From: Chloroflexales bacterium
GTDB taxonomy: Bacteria; Chloroflexota; Chloroflexia; Chloroflexales; Chloroflexaceae
DNA: 9,866 nt
Direction: 5' to 3'
Assembly: GCA_013336035.1 (NCBI GenBank)
Contig: JAAXUL010000227.1
Span: 1-9,866 of the forward strand
Of this stretch, positions 1-5,726 are shown piece after piece; within the stretch, counting starts at the first letter, position 1; every line of letters begins with the position of its first letter. The notes under the pieces were generated by a model. That model did not search any database. It was not told the origin of the DNA and saw nothing but the letters and a program-made list of their open reading frames with translations. The translations under genes were made by a program, and so were the position numbers.

Positions 1-2
1 GG

Positions 3-119
3 GCTGGTGGAGCCGCCAAGCCATGGCGGCAAAAGGGCACCGGCCGGGCGCGCCAGGGGACGACACGCTCGCCCCTGTGGATCAAAGGTGGCGTCACCTT
101 TGGCCCGCATCCGCGCTCG
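3..119 (+). pseudogene. rplD: Fragment of ribosomal protein L4 gene, broken off at its 3' side
   Basis: Reading from base 3, the frame gives KPWRQKGTGRARQG, then RSPLW, then GGVTFGPHPRS. This is the hallmark central segment of bacterial ribosomal protein L4 (E. coli L4 has KPWRQKGTGRARSG followed by a GGVTF block). In a complete L4 of about 205 residues this segment lies roughly a third of the way in and is followed by a conserved KK..RR..AL helix region. That continuation is missing. After about base 119 similarity stops, the frame runs to a TGA near 205, and an unrelated ABC ATPase begins at 142. The N-terminal part would lie left of the window. It could be a truncated duplicate, the scar of a rearrangement in an S10-type ribosomal operon, or an assembly chimera. 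The identity of the segment is firm; its status is not. Confidence 0.8.
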
Positions 120-141
120 CCCCGGCTGTACCGGAGCAGCA

Positions 142-1140
142 ATGAGCAGTATCAGCGCCGAGGGCCTGACGAAGCAGTTTTCGAACGAGGCGCGCCCGGC
201 GGTTGACGGGGTCAGCTTTGCGGTGGAGCCAGGGGAGTTCGTCGTGCTGCTTGGCCCCTCGGGCTGCGGCAAGACGACCTTGCTCAAGATGCTGAATCGG
301 CTGTATGAGCCGACCGCCGGCCGGCTGCTGGTCGACGGCGTCGAGGCGCGGAGCATGCCCGCGACCCAGCTGCGGCGGCGGATCGGCTACGCCATCCAGC
401 AGACCGGCCTCTTCCCGCACCTGCGGGTGGAGCAGAATATCGCGGTGGTGCCCCGGCTGCTCAGCTGGGAGCGCCCGCGGATCGAGGCCCGCATCGACGA
501 GCTGCTCGATCTGGTAGGGCTGCCGCGCGAGTTTCGGCGGCGCTACCCGCGCCAGCTCTCGGGCGGCCAGCAGCAGCGGGTCGGCCTGGCCCGCGCCCTG
601 GCGGCCGACCCGGCGATCATGCTGATGGACGAGCCCTTCGGCGCCCTCGACGCGATCACGCGCGCCCGCCTGCAGGACGAGCTGCTCAGCATCCAGCGCA
701 AGCTGCACAAGACGATCATCTTCGTCACCCACGACATCGAAGAGGCGCTGGGACTGGCCGATCGCATCATGGTGATGAACGAGGGGCGGATCGTGCAGGT
801 CGACACCCCGCTGGCGATCCTCACGCGGCCCGGCGACCGCTTTGTCGAGCAGCTGACCGGCGCCGACGATGTGCTGCGCCACCTGAGCCTGATGCCGGTG
901 GCGGCAGCCCTGGGGAGCGCGCGCCCGTCCGCCATCGCGCCGAGCGTCGCTCAGCCGCCGCTGCGCCCCCAGGACGATCTGCGCTTTGCGCTGACCCAGA
1001 TCCTTGGCAGTGGGGCGGCGAGCTTGCCGGTCGTCGATGACGGCTACGAGATCGGCCGGCTCACCCTTGCCGACCTGTGCGCTATCCTCCCGCCCACTGC
1101 CGTCGTGCGCGAGACGCCGGCACCCGCGCCTGCGGCATAA
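142..1140 (+). CDS. opuCA: OpuCA/ProV-type quaternary-amine (osmoprotectant) ABC transporter ATP-binding protein
   Basis: This cytoplasmic ATPase powers a betaine/carnitine/choline-type importer. It has 332 residues from the ATG at 142, chosen because GGAG (133-136) lies 5 bases upstream and the extension to base 7 is low-complexity and overlaps the rplD fragment. Walker A is GPSGCGKTT (38-46), signature LSGGQ (139-143), Walker B IMLMDE (159-164), D-loop ALD (168-170) and H-loop His197. The stretch IGYAIQQTGLFPH around the Q-loop, followed by VVPRLLSW, is typical of the OpuCA/ProV family. A C-terminal segment (about 272-325) ending in SLPVVDD..IGRLTLADL resembles a single CBS module, where many relatives have two; such modules sense ionic strength or nucleotides in studied homologues. 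The permease gene follows after 12 bases. The substrate is inferred from family only. Confidence 0.88.
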   Translation: MSSISAEGLTKQFSNEARPAVDGVSFAVEPGEFVVLLGPSGCGKTTLLKMLNRLYEPTAGRLLVDGVEARSMPATQLRRRIGYAIQQTGLFPHLRVEQNIAVVPRLLSWERPRIEARIDELLDLVGLPREFRRRYPRQLSGGQQQRVGLARALAADPAIMLMDEPFGALDAITRARLQDELLSIQRKLHKTIIFVTHDIEEALGLADRIMVMNEGRIVQVDTPLAILTRPGDRFVEQLTGADDVLRHLSLMPVAAALGSARPSAIAPSVAQPPLRPQDDLRFALTQILGSGAASLPVVDDGYEIGRLTLADLCAILPPTAVVRETPAPAPAA

Positions 1141-1152
1141 CCGAGGATCCTG

Positions 1153-1773
1153 ATGGGCTACCTGATCGAGAACTGGCGCTCTGTCGGCGCGCTGCTGCTC
1201 CAGCACCTCTGGCTCACCGGCTCGGCCATCGCGATCGCTGCGGTGATCGCCCTGCCGGCCGGCGTGCTGCTGGCGCGCGTCGCCTGGCTGCGTGGGCCGG
1301 TGCTGGGCGTCTTCGGCGTGCTCTATACGATCCCAAGCCTGTCGCTGCTGGTGCTGCTGATCCCCGTGCTGCGGCTGGGCTACTGGCCCGCCGTCGTTAC
1401 TCTGGTGATCTACGCGCAGCTCGTCCTGGTGCGCAACGTCGTCGTTGGGCTGGTCGGGATCGAGCCCGCAGTGATCGAGGCGGCGCGCGGGATGGGAATG
1501 AGCGGCTGGCAGCGCCTGGCGCGGGTCGAGCTGCCCCTGGCGCTGCCGCTGATGCTGGCGGGTCTGCGGATCGCGACGCTCTCGACGATCGCGATCGCCA
1601 CCGTCGCGGCGTTTGTCAACGCGGGCGGGCTGGGGACGCTGCTTTTCGATGGGGTGCGCACTAGCAACCACGAGAAGATCGTCGCCGGCGCGCTCGCGGT
1701 GGCGCTCCTGGCGATTGGGGCGAACGTGCTGCTGCGCCGAGTCGAGCAGTGGGCACACCAGGGCCAGGGCTGA
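1153..1773 (+). CDS. opuCB: OpuCB/ProW-type ABC transporter permease
   Basis: This 206-residue inner-membrane protein is the partner of the upstream ATPase. Hydrophobic segments are visible at about residues 17-43, 48-72, 73-95, 129-160 and 175-196. The ATPase-contacting EAA loop is present as EAARGMGMSGWQRLARVELP starting at Glu109. The late stretch ATVAAFVNAGGLGTLLFDGV is characteristic of betaine/carnitine/choline permeases. Its length matches single-domain OpuCB/OpuCD proteins (about 200-220), with no fused substrate-binding domain. GAGGA (1143-1147) lies 5 bases before the ATG, and the gene probably shares a transcript with the ATPase. Known OpuC operons also encode a lipoprotein binding protein and a second permease; neither follows, since the convergent nrtS gene ends only 4 bases downstream. 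The missing parts would have to be elsewhere. Confidence 0.87.
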   Translation: MGYLIENWRSVGALLLQHLWLTGSAIAIAAVIALPAGVLLARVAWLRGPVLGVFGVLYTIPSLSLLVLLIPVLRLGYWPAVVTLVIYAQLVLVRNVVVGLVGIEPAVIEAARGMGMSGWQRLARVELPLALPLMLAGLRIATLSTIAIATVAAFVNAGGLGTLLFDGVRTSNHEKIVAGALAVALLAIGANVLLRRVEQWAHQGQG

Positions 1774-1777
1774 CAGC

Positions 1778-2014
1778 CTACCGTGCGCTATCGCGGCGTA
1801 GCTCGCGCAGCACCCCGACGCTCGAGATGGTCGAGACACAGTAGGGCACTAGCACGGTGAGCGCCATCTGTCCCAGACGGAGCAGGCTGAGCTCGCCATG
1901 CAGCAGCGCATCCCCGTGGTTGATGGTGATCAGCAGCGTGCCGACGATCAGGGCGATGCGCCGCGCCCGGTGCACCACCGCCGGCTCACGCGCGATGGCG
2001 AGCCACTCGTGCAT
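1778..2014 (-). CDS. nrtS: Nitrate/nitrite transporter NrtS family protein
   Basis: This is a 78-residue membrane protein. Two hydrophobic segments are visible: IALIVGTLLITINHGDALLHG (roughly 20-40) and a second one ending in VPYCVST (roughly 50-66). The INHGD turn and the VPYCVSTISS motif are what I recognise as the small NrtS family, reported to move nitrate or nitrite. The length is normal for that family. The start is supported by GGGAG (plus-strand ctccc at 2021-2025), 6 bases before the ATG. It lies 31 bases downstream of the oxidoreductase gene on the same strand, so the two are likely co-transcribed. Its stop is 4 bases from the stop of the convergent permease, leaving no room for a separate terminator. 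No nitrate reductase genes are in view, so its role here is open. Confidence 0.8.
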   Translation of the reverse strand: MHEWLAIAREPAVVHRARRIALIVGTLLITINHGDALLHGELSLLRLGQMALTVLVPYCVSTISSVGVLRELRRDSAR

Positions 2015-2045
2015 CAGATGCTCCCGCAGTTGGGGTTGAGGCGGG

Positions 2046-2990
2046 TCAGTCGATCAGCAGCACCGCTTTGCCGGGGAAGTCGCGATCGAGCAGGCCCTGG
2101 GCCACCTCGCCGACATCAGCCCAACCTGTCTCGAGGGCGATGTGGGGGCGCAGCCGGCCCGCCTCGACCAGCGGAATGAGGCGCGCCAGCCCAACCCCGG
2201 CCGGCTCGCGGCGCAGCTCGTGGAAGATCCAGAGGCCGTACAGCCGCAGCCCGCCCGCACTAAAGAATGCGCCCAGATCGAGCTCGACGCCTGGCCCGAC
2301 CGTGCGCCCGTAGCTGACGGCCGTACCCTCGGGTGCAAGCAGCGTCAGAGCCTGAGACAGGGTCTCGCCGCCAACCCCGTCGATCACCAGGTGGTAAGGC
2401 CCGTGCTCCTCTGCGGCGCGCACGTCCGCGCCCACGACCACGGTGGCGACCCCGGTCTCGCGCACGGCCGCCACCCGCGCGGCTGACCGCACATGGCCAA
2501 CCACGTATGCCCCCGCCACCTGGGCGAGCTGCACCGCGAAGTGGCCGACCCCGCCCGAGGCCCCGGTGACCAGCACCGCGCGCCCGATCAGAGCGCCACC
2601 CTGGGCGACGGCGTGCAGGGCGGTCAGCCCGGCGATCGGCAGGGTTGCCGCCTCGGTCAGGCTCACGGTCTCGGGCAGTCGGGCCAGGGCGTGGGTCGGC
2701 ACCGCGACAAGCTCAGCCCAGGCCCCGGTTGCGAGCGTGCCGACCACCTGGGCGCCGGATGGCGGGCCTGAGCCGTCGGCGGCGCCGCGCTCGACCACCC
2801 CCGCCAGATCCCAGCCGATCAGCGCGCCGGCCGCCGCGCTCTGGGCCCGGCGCACCTCGCCCCGGTTCAGCGAGACCGCGGCGACCCGCACAAGGGCCTC
2901 GGACGGCGTTGGTGTCGGGGCCGCGATCTGTCCAAGCGCCAGGCGACCAGGGGCGTCCGGGGTCACCACCACTGCGCGTATCGTTCCCAT
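2046..2990 (-). CDS. MDR-superfamily NAD(P)H:quinone oxidoreductase, zinc-free type
   Basis: This is a 314-residue medium-chain dehydrogenase/reductase. The N-terminal GroES-like half contains SLNRGEVRR and GWDLAGVVERG, the family's GxDxAG block. The Rossmann half has VTGASGGVGHFAVQLA, with the glycine pattern that binds the dinucleotide. It ends in GKAVLLID, the usual C-terminal beta strand. I see none of the Cys/His zinc ligands of alcohol dehydrogenases, so it belongs with quinone oxidoreductase/enoyl reductase-like members that reduce quinones or activated double bonds using NADPH. The physiological substrate cannot be told from sequence. An AG-rich Shine-Dalgarno (gggagagg on the minus strand) precedes the ATG by about 4 bases. 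The ATG directly abuts the stop of a remnant MDR reading frame, suggesting these were once neighbouring operon genes. Confidence 0.85.
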   Translation of the reverse strand: MGTIRAVVVTPDAPGRLALGQIAAPTPTPSEALVRVAAVSLNRGEVRRAQSAAAGALIGWDLAGVVERGAADGSGPPSGAQVVGTLATGAWAELVAVPTHALARLPETVSLTEAATLPIAGLTALHAVAQGGALIGRAVLVTGASGGVGHFAVQLAQVAGAYVVGHVRSAARVAAVRETGVATVVVGADVRAAEEHGPYHLVIDGVGGETLSQALTLLAPEGTAVSYGRTVGPGVELDLGAFFSAGGLRLYGLWIFHELRREPAGVGLARLIPLVEAGRLRPHIALETGWADVGEVAQGLLDRDFPGKAVLLID

Positions 2991-3089
2991 TCAGCCTCTC
3001 CCTTCCGTCTGAGCCTGCTCGCCGATCACCTCGAGCACGATCTTGCCCTGGTTGTGACCACGCTTGCTATGGCGCTGCGCGTGGCGCGC
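2991..3089 (-). pseudogene. Probable C-terminal stub of a second MDR alcohol dehydrogenase/quinone reductase gene
   Basis: On the minus strand a frame ending in TGA (2993-2991) reads HSKRGHNQGKIVLEVIGE and then a short polar tail. H..GKIVLEV near the end is the usual finish of zinc-type and quinone-reductase MDR proteins, where a last helix leads into the GKIVL strand. Farther upstream (3090-3180) the frame stays open but turns into alanine/leucine-rich sequence with no MDR similarity I can see, no catalytic domain and no clear start. It therefore looks like a decayed or recombined gene end. The stop touches the ATG of the intact MDR gene, as in a tight operon. The evidence is one short motif, so this is tentative. 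Confidence 0.4.
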
Positions 3090-3187
3090 GCCCGCAACGA
3101 GCAGCAGCGCGACGGCCAGCCAAGGGCAAGCTGGATGAGTGACACGGGCGTGGGTGGCTTGGCGAGAGCCGCTCAGTAGGAGGTTTA

Positions 3188-3217
3188 TTGACTTATTTTA
3201 TCGACTTACTTGACTAT
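3188..3217 (+). repeat. Three short direct repeats, TTGACTTA type, upstream of the ECF operon
   Basis: Three imperfect copies are seen: TTGACTTA (3188-3195), TCGACTTA (3201-3208) and TTGACTAT (3210-3217). The third contains the forward -35 hexamer. A fourth shorter match, TTGACC, lies at 3248-3253. The repeats sit in an AT-rich patch that stands out sharply from the GC-rich surroundings. They may be operator half-sites or just the composition of a promoter region; spacing is irregular (13 and 9 bases between starts). Confidence 0.4.
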
Positions 3218-3268
3218 ATCACAAACCTCGCTATAATCAAGCCCATCTTGACCGCTACATCTGAGTAA
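3188..3268 (+). CDS. Possible 26-residue leader peptide (TTG start), doubtful
   Basis: A near-perfect Shine-Dalgarno AGGAGG (3178-3183) stands 4 bases before a TTG that opens a frame of 26 codons, ending in TAA at 3266-3268, 11 bases before the ECF S-component ATG. The predicted peptide begins MTYFIDLLDYITNL and is hydrophobic/amphipathic. Against it: the sigma70-like promoter at 3210-3237 lies inside the frame, so a transcript from that promoter would not include the start. It could only be expressed from another promoter upstream. The peptide matches nothing I know. Confidence 0.2.
   Translation: MTYFIDLLDYITNLAIIKPILTATSE
3210..3237 (+). promoter_or_regulatory. Sigma70-like promoter of the ECF transporter operon
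   Basis: TTGACT (3210-3215, 5 of 6 matches to the -35 consensus), a 16-base spacer, then a perfect TATAAT (3232-3237). Transcription should start near 3244, giving a leader of only about 36 bases before the ATG at 3280, too short for most riboswitches. Regulation would therefore more likely be by a protein binding the repeats and dyad around the -35. Confidence 0.75.
3213..3240 (-). promoter_or_regulatory. Possible divergent promoter overlapping the ECF promoter
   Basis: On the minus strand TTGATT (3240-3235) is followed after 16 bases by TATAGT (3218-3213). This is the mirror of the forward promoter: each -35 overlaps the other's -10. It would transcribe leftward into the MDR stub, the oxidoreductase and nrtS, with a leader of about 215 bases. 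RNA polymerase could occupy only one of the two at a time. The -35 match is moderate. Confidence 0.45.
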
Positions 3269-3279
3269 GGAGAGAGGCC

Positions 3280-3864
3280 ATGTCTGCCGTCGCACGGAAG
3301 CAGCTCATCACGCTGAACACGCGTCAGATCGTCACGGCTGGGGTGCTGGGCGCAATTGCCATCGTCCTCTCGGTCACCCGCCTTGGCTACATCCCGGTGC
3401 CGAACCTGAGCGGGGATGCGACCATCCTCCACGTCCCGGTGATCATCGGCGCCGTGTTGGAGGGGCCGCTGGTCGGCTCCCTCGTCGGCCTGATCTTTGG
3501 CATCTTCAGTCTGATCCAGGGCGGCCCCCTGTTCGCCAACCCGCTGATCTCGGTGGTGCCGCGCATCCTGATCGGGATCACTTCCTGGCTGGCCTACCGC
3601 AGCCTGCAGAAGGTGAACGAGGATCTGGCGGCCGCGACCGCGGGCGTCGTCGGCACGCTGACGAACACGATCCTGGTGGTCGGCGGCCTGGTCCTCTTCG
3701 GGCTGATCCCCGCCGCCGTGGTGGTGACGATCATCCCGCAGGCGCTCGTGGAGCTGGTCCTGGCCGCGATCCTCACCCCGCTGGTGGTACGTGGCGTGCG
3801 GCTGGTGCGCTCCGGTCGTGTCACCGCCACCGAGCAGACGCCCCGCGACAAGTCCTCGTTTTAG
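3280..3864 (+). CDS. ECF transporter substrate-binding S component (substrate unknown)
   Basis: This 194-residue membrane protein is predicted to capture a vitamin-like micronutrient and deliver it through EcfT/EcfA. The run ATILHVPVIIGAVLEGPLVG, then GLIFGIFSLIQGG and NPLISVVPRILIGI, is the pattern of the PF12822-type ECF S-component family, which includes riboflavin, folate and pantothenate transporters. Five to six hydrophobic helices are visible: about 17-36, 50-67, 69-86, 94-112, 120-143 and 145-170. The first helix has small residues (AGVLGA, 20-25) of the kind that pack on EcfT in known S components. The start has AAGGAG (3267-3272) 7 bases upstream. The gene heads an operon with its own energising module, so this is a dedicated (group I) system. 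The ligand cannot be assigned from the residues I see. Confidence 0.85.
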   Translation: MSAVARKQLITLNTRQIVTAGVLGAIAIVLSVTRLGYIPVPNLSGDATILHVPVIIGAVLEGPLVGSLVGLIFGIFSLIQGGPLFANPLISVVPRILIGITSWLAYRSLQKVNEDLAAATAGVVGTLTNTILVVGGLVLFGLIPAAVVVTIIPQALVELVLAAILTPLVVRGVRLVRSGRVTATEQTPRDKSSF

Positions 3865-3923
3865 CCCGAGCGGCAGTGCGGGCGGCCCAGCCGACCAGGC
3901 GCTGGGCCGTCCACAGGTGAGTT

Positions 3924-5726
3924 ATGCTTGAAGCCCGCGCCCTCTCGTTCACGTACAACGCTGGGCAGACCGACGCGATCACGGCCCTGGACCGCGTCAG
4001 CATACGGATCGCGCCCGGCGAGCTGGTGGCGATCATCGGCCATAACGGCAGCGGCAAGAGTACGCTCGCCAGGCTGCTCTGCGCGGTGTTCGACCCCACC
4101 GCTGGCGAGGTCATCGTCGATGGGCTGGCCTACCAGCCCGAGACGATCTGGGAGGTGCGCCGGCGGGTCGGGATGGTCTTTCAGCGGCCCGATGACCAGA
4201 TCGTCGCCAACACGGTGATCGACGACGTGGCGTTTGGGCCTGAGAACCTGGGTCTGCCGCGGGACGAGATCGAGCAGCGCGTGACCGATGCCCTGGAGCT
4301 GCTGGGGCTCGCGGCGCTGGGGCAGACCCCGGTCAGCGAGCTGTCGGCCGGCGAGAAGCAGCGCCTGGCGATCGCGGGCGTCCTGGCGATGCAGCCGGCC
4401 TACCTGATCCTCGACGAGCCGACGACGATGCTCGCGCCGCGCCTCGCCCGCCAGCTGATCGACCTGCTCTATGACCTCCGTGCGCGCCTGGGCACGGCGA
4501 TCGTCCATATCACCCACTTTATTCACGAGGTGGTCGGCTTCGACCGGGTGATCGTGCTCGACGGCGGGCGCGTGCTGCTCGATGGCTCGCCCCGCGAGGT
4601 GTTCGCCCACGCCGCTACGCTTGAGTCGGTTGGTCTGGCGGTGCCGCCCGTGACGGCCCTGGCACACAGGCTTCAGGCGCGCGGCATCGCCATCCCCGGA
4701 GTGGTGCTGACGGCCGATGAGCTTACGACCGCGATCGCGGCCTCTGTTCCACCCACCGCGAGCGCGCCTACCTTGCCGCCCCCGCCCCCACCGCCCGCCC
4801 CCGCCGCCCCGCTGCTCGAGACGCGCGACCTGCGCTTCACCTACCTCGACGGCACGCCGCTGGCGCGCCCCGCGCTGCGGGGCCTCAGCTGCCGCCTGTC
4901 TCCGGGCGAGACGCTGGCGGTGCTCGGCAGCGCTCAGGCGGGCAAGAGCACGCTGATCGATTTCTTGAACGGGCTGCGCTGCGCGCCGGCCGGCTCGGTC
5001 TTCTTCGAAGGGCGCGACGTGGCCGCGCCAGGGTTCACGCTCACGCAGCTCCGTGAGGCCGTCGGGGTCGTCTTCCAGCAGCCCGAGGCCCAGCTGTTCG
5101 AGGAGACCGTCGGCAAGGATGTCTCCTATGTGCCGCGCCGCAAGAAACTGGCGCCAGCCATCGCACGGGCCCTGGTGGCCCGCGCCCTCACCGATGTCGG
5201 CCTGGACTACGAGACCTTTCGGCTGCGTTATATCCATGCCCTGAGCGGTGGGCAGAAGCGGCGTGTCGCGCTGGCCGGCGTGCTCGCGGCCCAGCCGCGC
5301 GTGCTGATCCTCGACGAGCCGGTCGCCGGCCTCGACCCGCGCGGCCGTGGCGAGCTGGTGGCCCTGATCCATGACCTGACGCGCCGGCTCGGGCTGACGG
5401 TGGTCCTGGTCGGCAACGCCCTCGACGACCTGATCGCGCTGGCCGACCGGGTGCTGGTGCTCCACGAGGGTCGCGTGGCGCTTGAGGGGACCCCGCGCGC
5501 GCTGCTGGGCCAGGCCGAGCGCCTCACCGCCCTCGGGCTGGAGCTTGGTGCGCCGGCCGCGATCGCCCTGGCGCTGCGCGCGGTCTGCCCCGATCTTCCC
5601 ACCACGATCCTCGACCTCGATGAGCTGGAGGCCGCGCTGCTCCAGCGACTCAGCCCCGGCCTTCCCGCCCACGAGCCGGAGCCCGACCAGCTTGCGCTTG
5701 CTGAGGAGCGTGCGTATGAGCTTTGA
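3924..5726 (+). CDS. ecfA: ECF transporter ATPase, two ATPase domains fused in one chain
   Basis: This 600-residue cytoplasmic ATPase combines both EcfA subunits. Domain 1 (about 1-265): Walker A GHNGSGKST (39-47), Q-loop VFQRPDDQIVANTV, signature LSAGE (140-144), Walker B YLILDE (160-165), H-loop His198. A proline/alanine-rich linker with seven consecutive prolines (about residues 278-300) joins it to domain 2 (about 303-580): Walker A GSAQAGKST (335-343), Q-loop VFQQPEAQLFEETV, signature LSGGQ (440-444), Walker B VLILDE (460-465), D-loop GLDP (469-472). Three deviations stand out. The D-loop Asp of domain 1 is Ala171 (MLAP), domain 1's signature is LSAGE, and the H-loop His of domain 2 is Asn498 (VGNALDD). 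All fall on one composite ATP site. AGGTGA (3915-3920) precedes the ATG by 3 bases. The downstream ecfT start lies within this gene. Confidence 0.92.
   Translation: MLEARALSFTYNAGQTDAITALDRVSIRIAPGELVAIIGHNGSGKSTLARLLCAVFDPTAGEVIVDGLAYQPETIWEVRRRVGMVFQRPDDQIVANTVIDDVAFGPENLGLPRDEIEQRVTDALELLGLAALGQTPVSELSAGEKQRLAIAGVLAMQPAYLILDEPTTMLAPRLARQLIDLLYDLRARLGTAIVHITHFIHEVVGFDRVIVLDGGRVLLDGSPREVFAHAATLESVGLAVPPVTALAHRLQARGIAIPGVVLTADELTTAIAASVPPTASAPTLPPPPPPPAPAAPLLETRDLRFTYLDGTPLARPALRGLSCRLSPGETLAVLGSAQAGKSTLIDFLNGLRCAPAGSVFFEGRDVAAPGFTLTQLREAVGVVFQQPEAQLFEETVGKDVSYVPRRKKLAPAIARALVARALTDVGLDYETFRLRYIHALSGGQKRRVALAGVLAAQPRVLILDEPVAGLDPRGRGELVALIHDLTRRLGLTVVLVGNALDDLIALADRVLVLHEGRVALEGTPRALLGQAERLTALGLELGAPAAIALALRAVCPDLPTTILDLDELEAALLQRLSPGLPAHEPEPDQLALAEERAYEL

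Noticed and set aside
7..141. N-terminal extension of the first ABC ATPase
   Set aside because: This stretch is Arg/Gly-rich, unlike any OpuCA start, and another frame of it encodes an L4 fragment; ATG 142 has a good ribosome-binding site.
94..1839. Minus-strand open frame of 581 codons opposite the ABC ATPase and permease
   Set aside because: Antisense shadow of two well-supported genes; composition is low-complexity His/Gln/Arg/Asp.
3244..3279. Riboswitch upstream of the ECF S component
   Set aside because: The predicted leader is only about 36 bases, with no conserved element or stable stem.
5482..5715. Longer start for ecfT
   Set aside because: It would translate ecfA in another frame; ATG 5716 has GAGGAG and begins just ahead of the family similarity.
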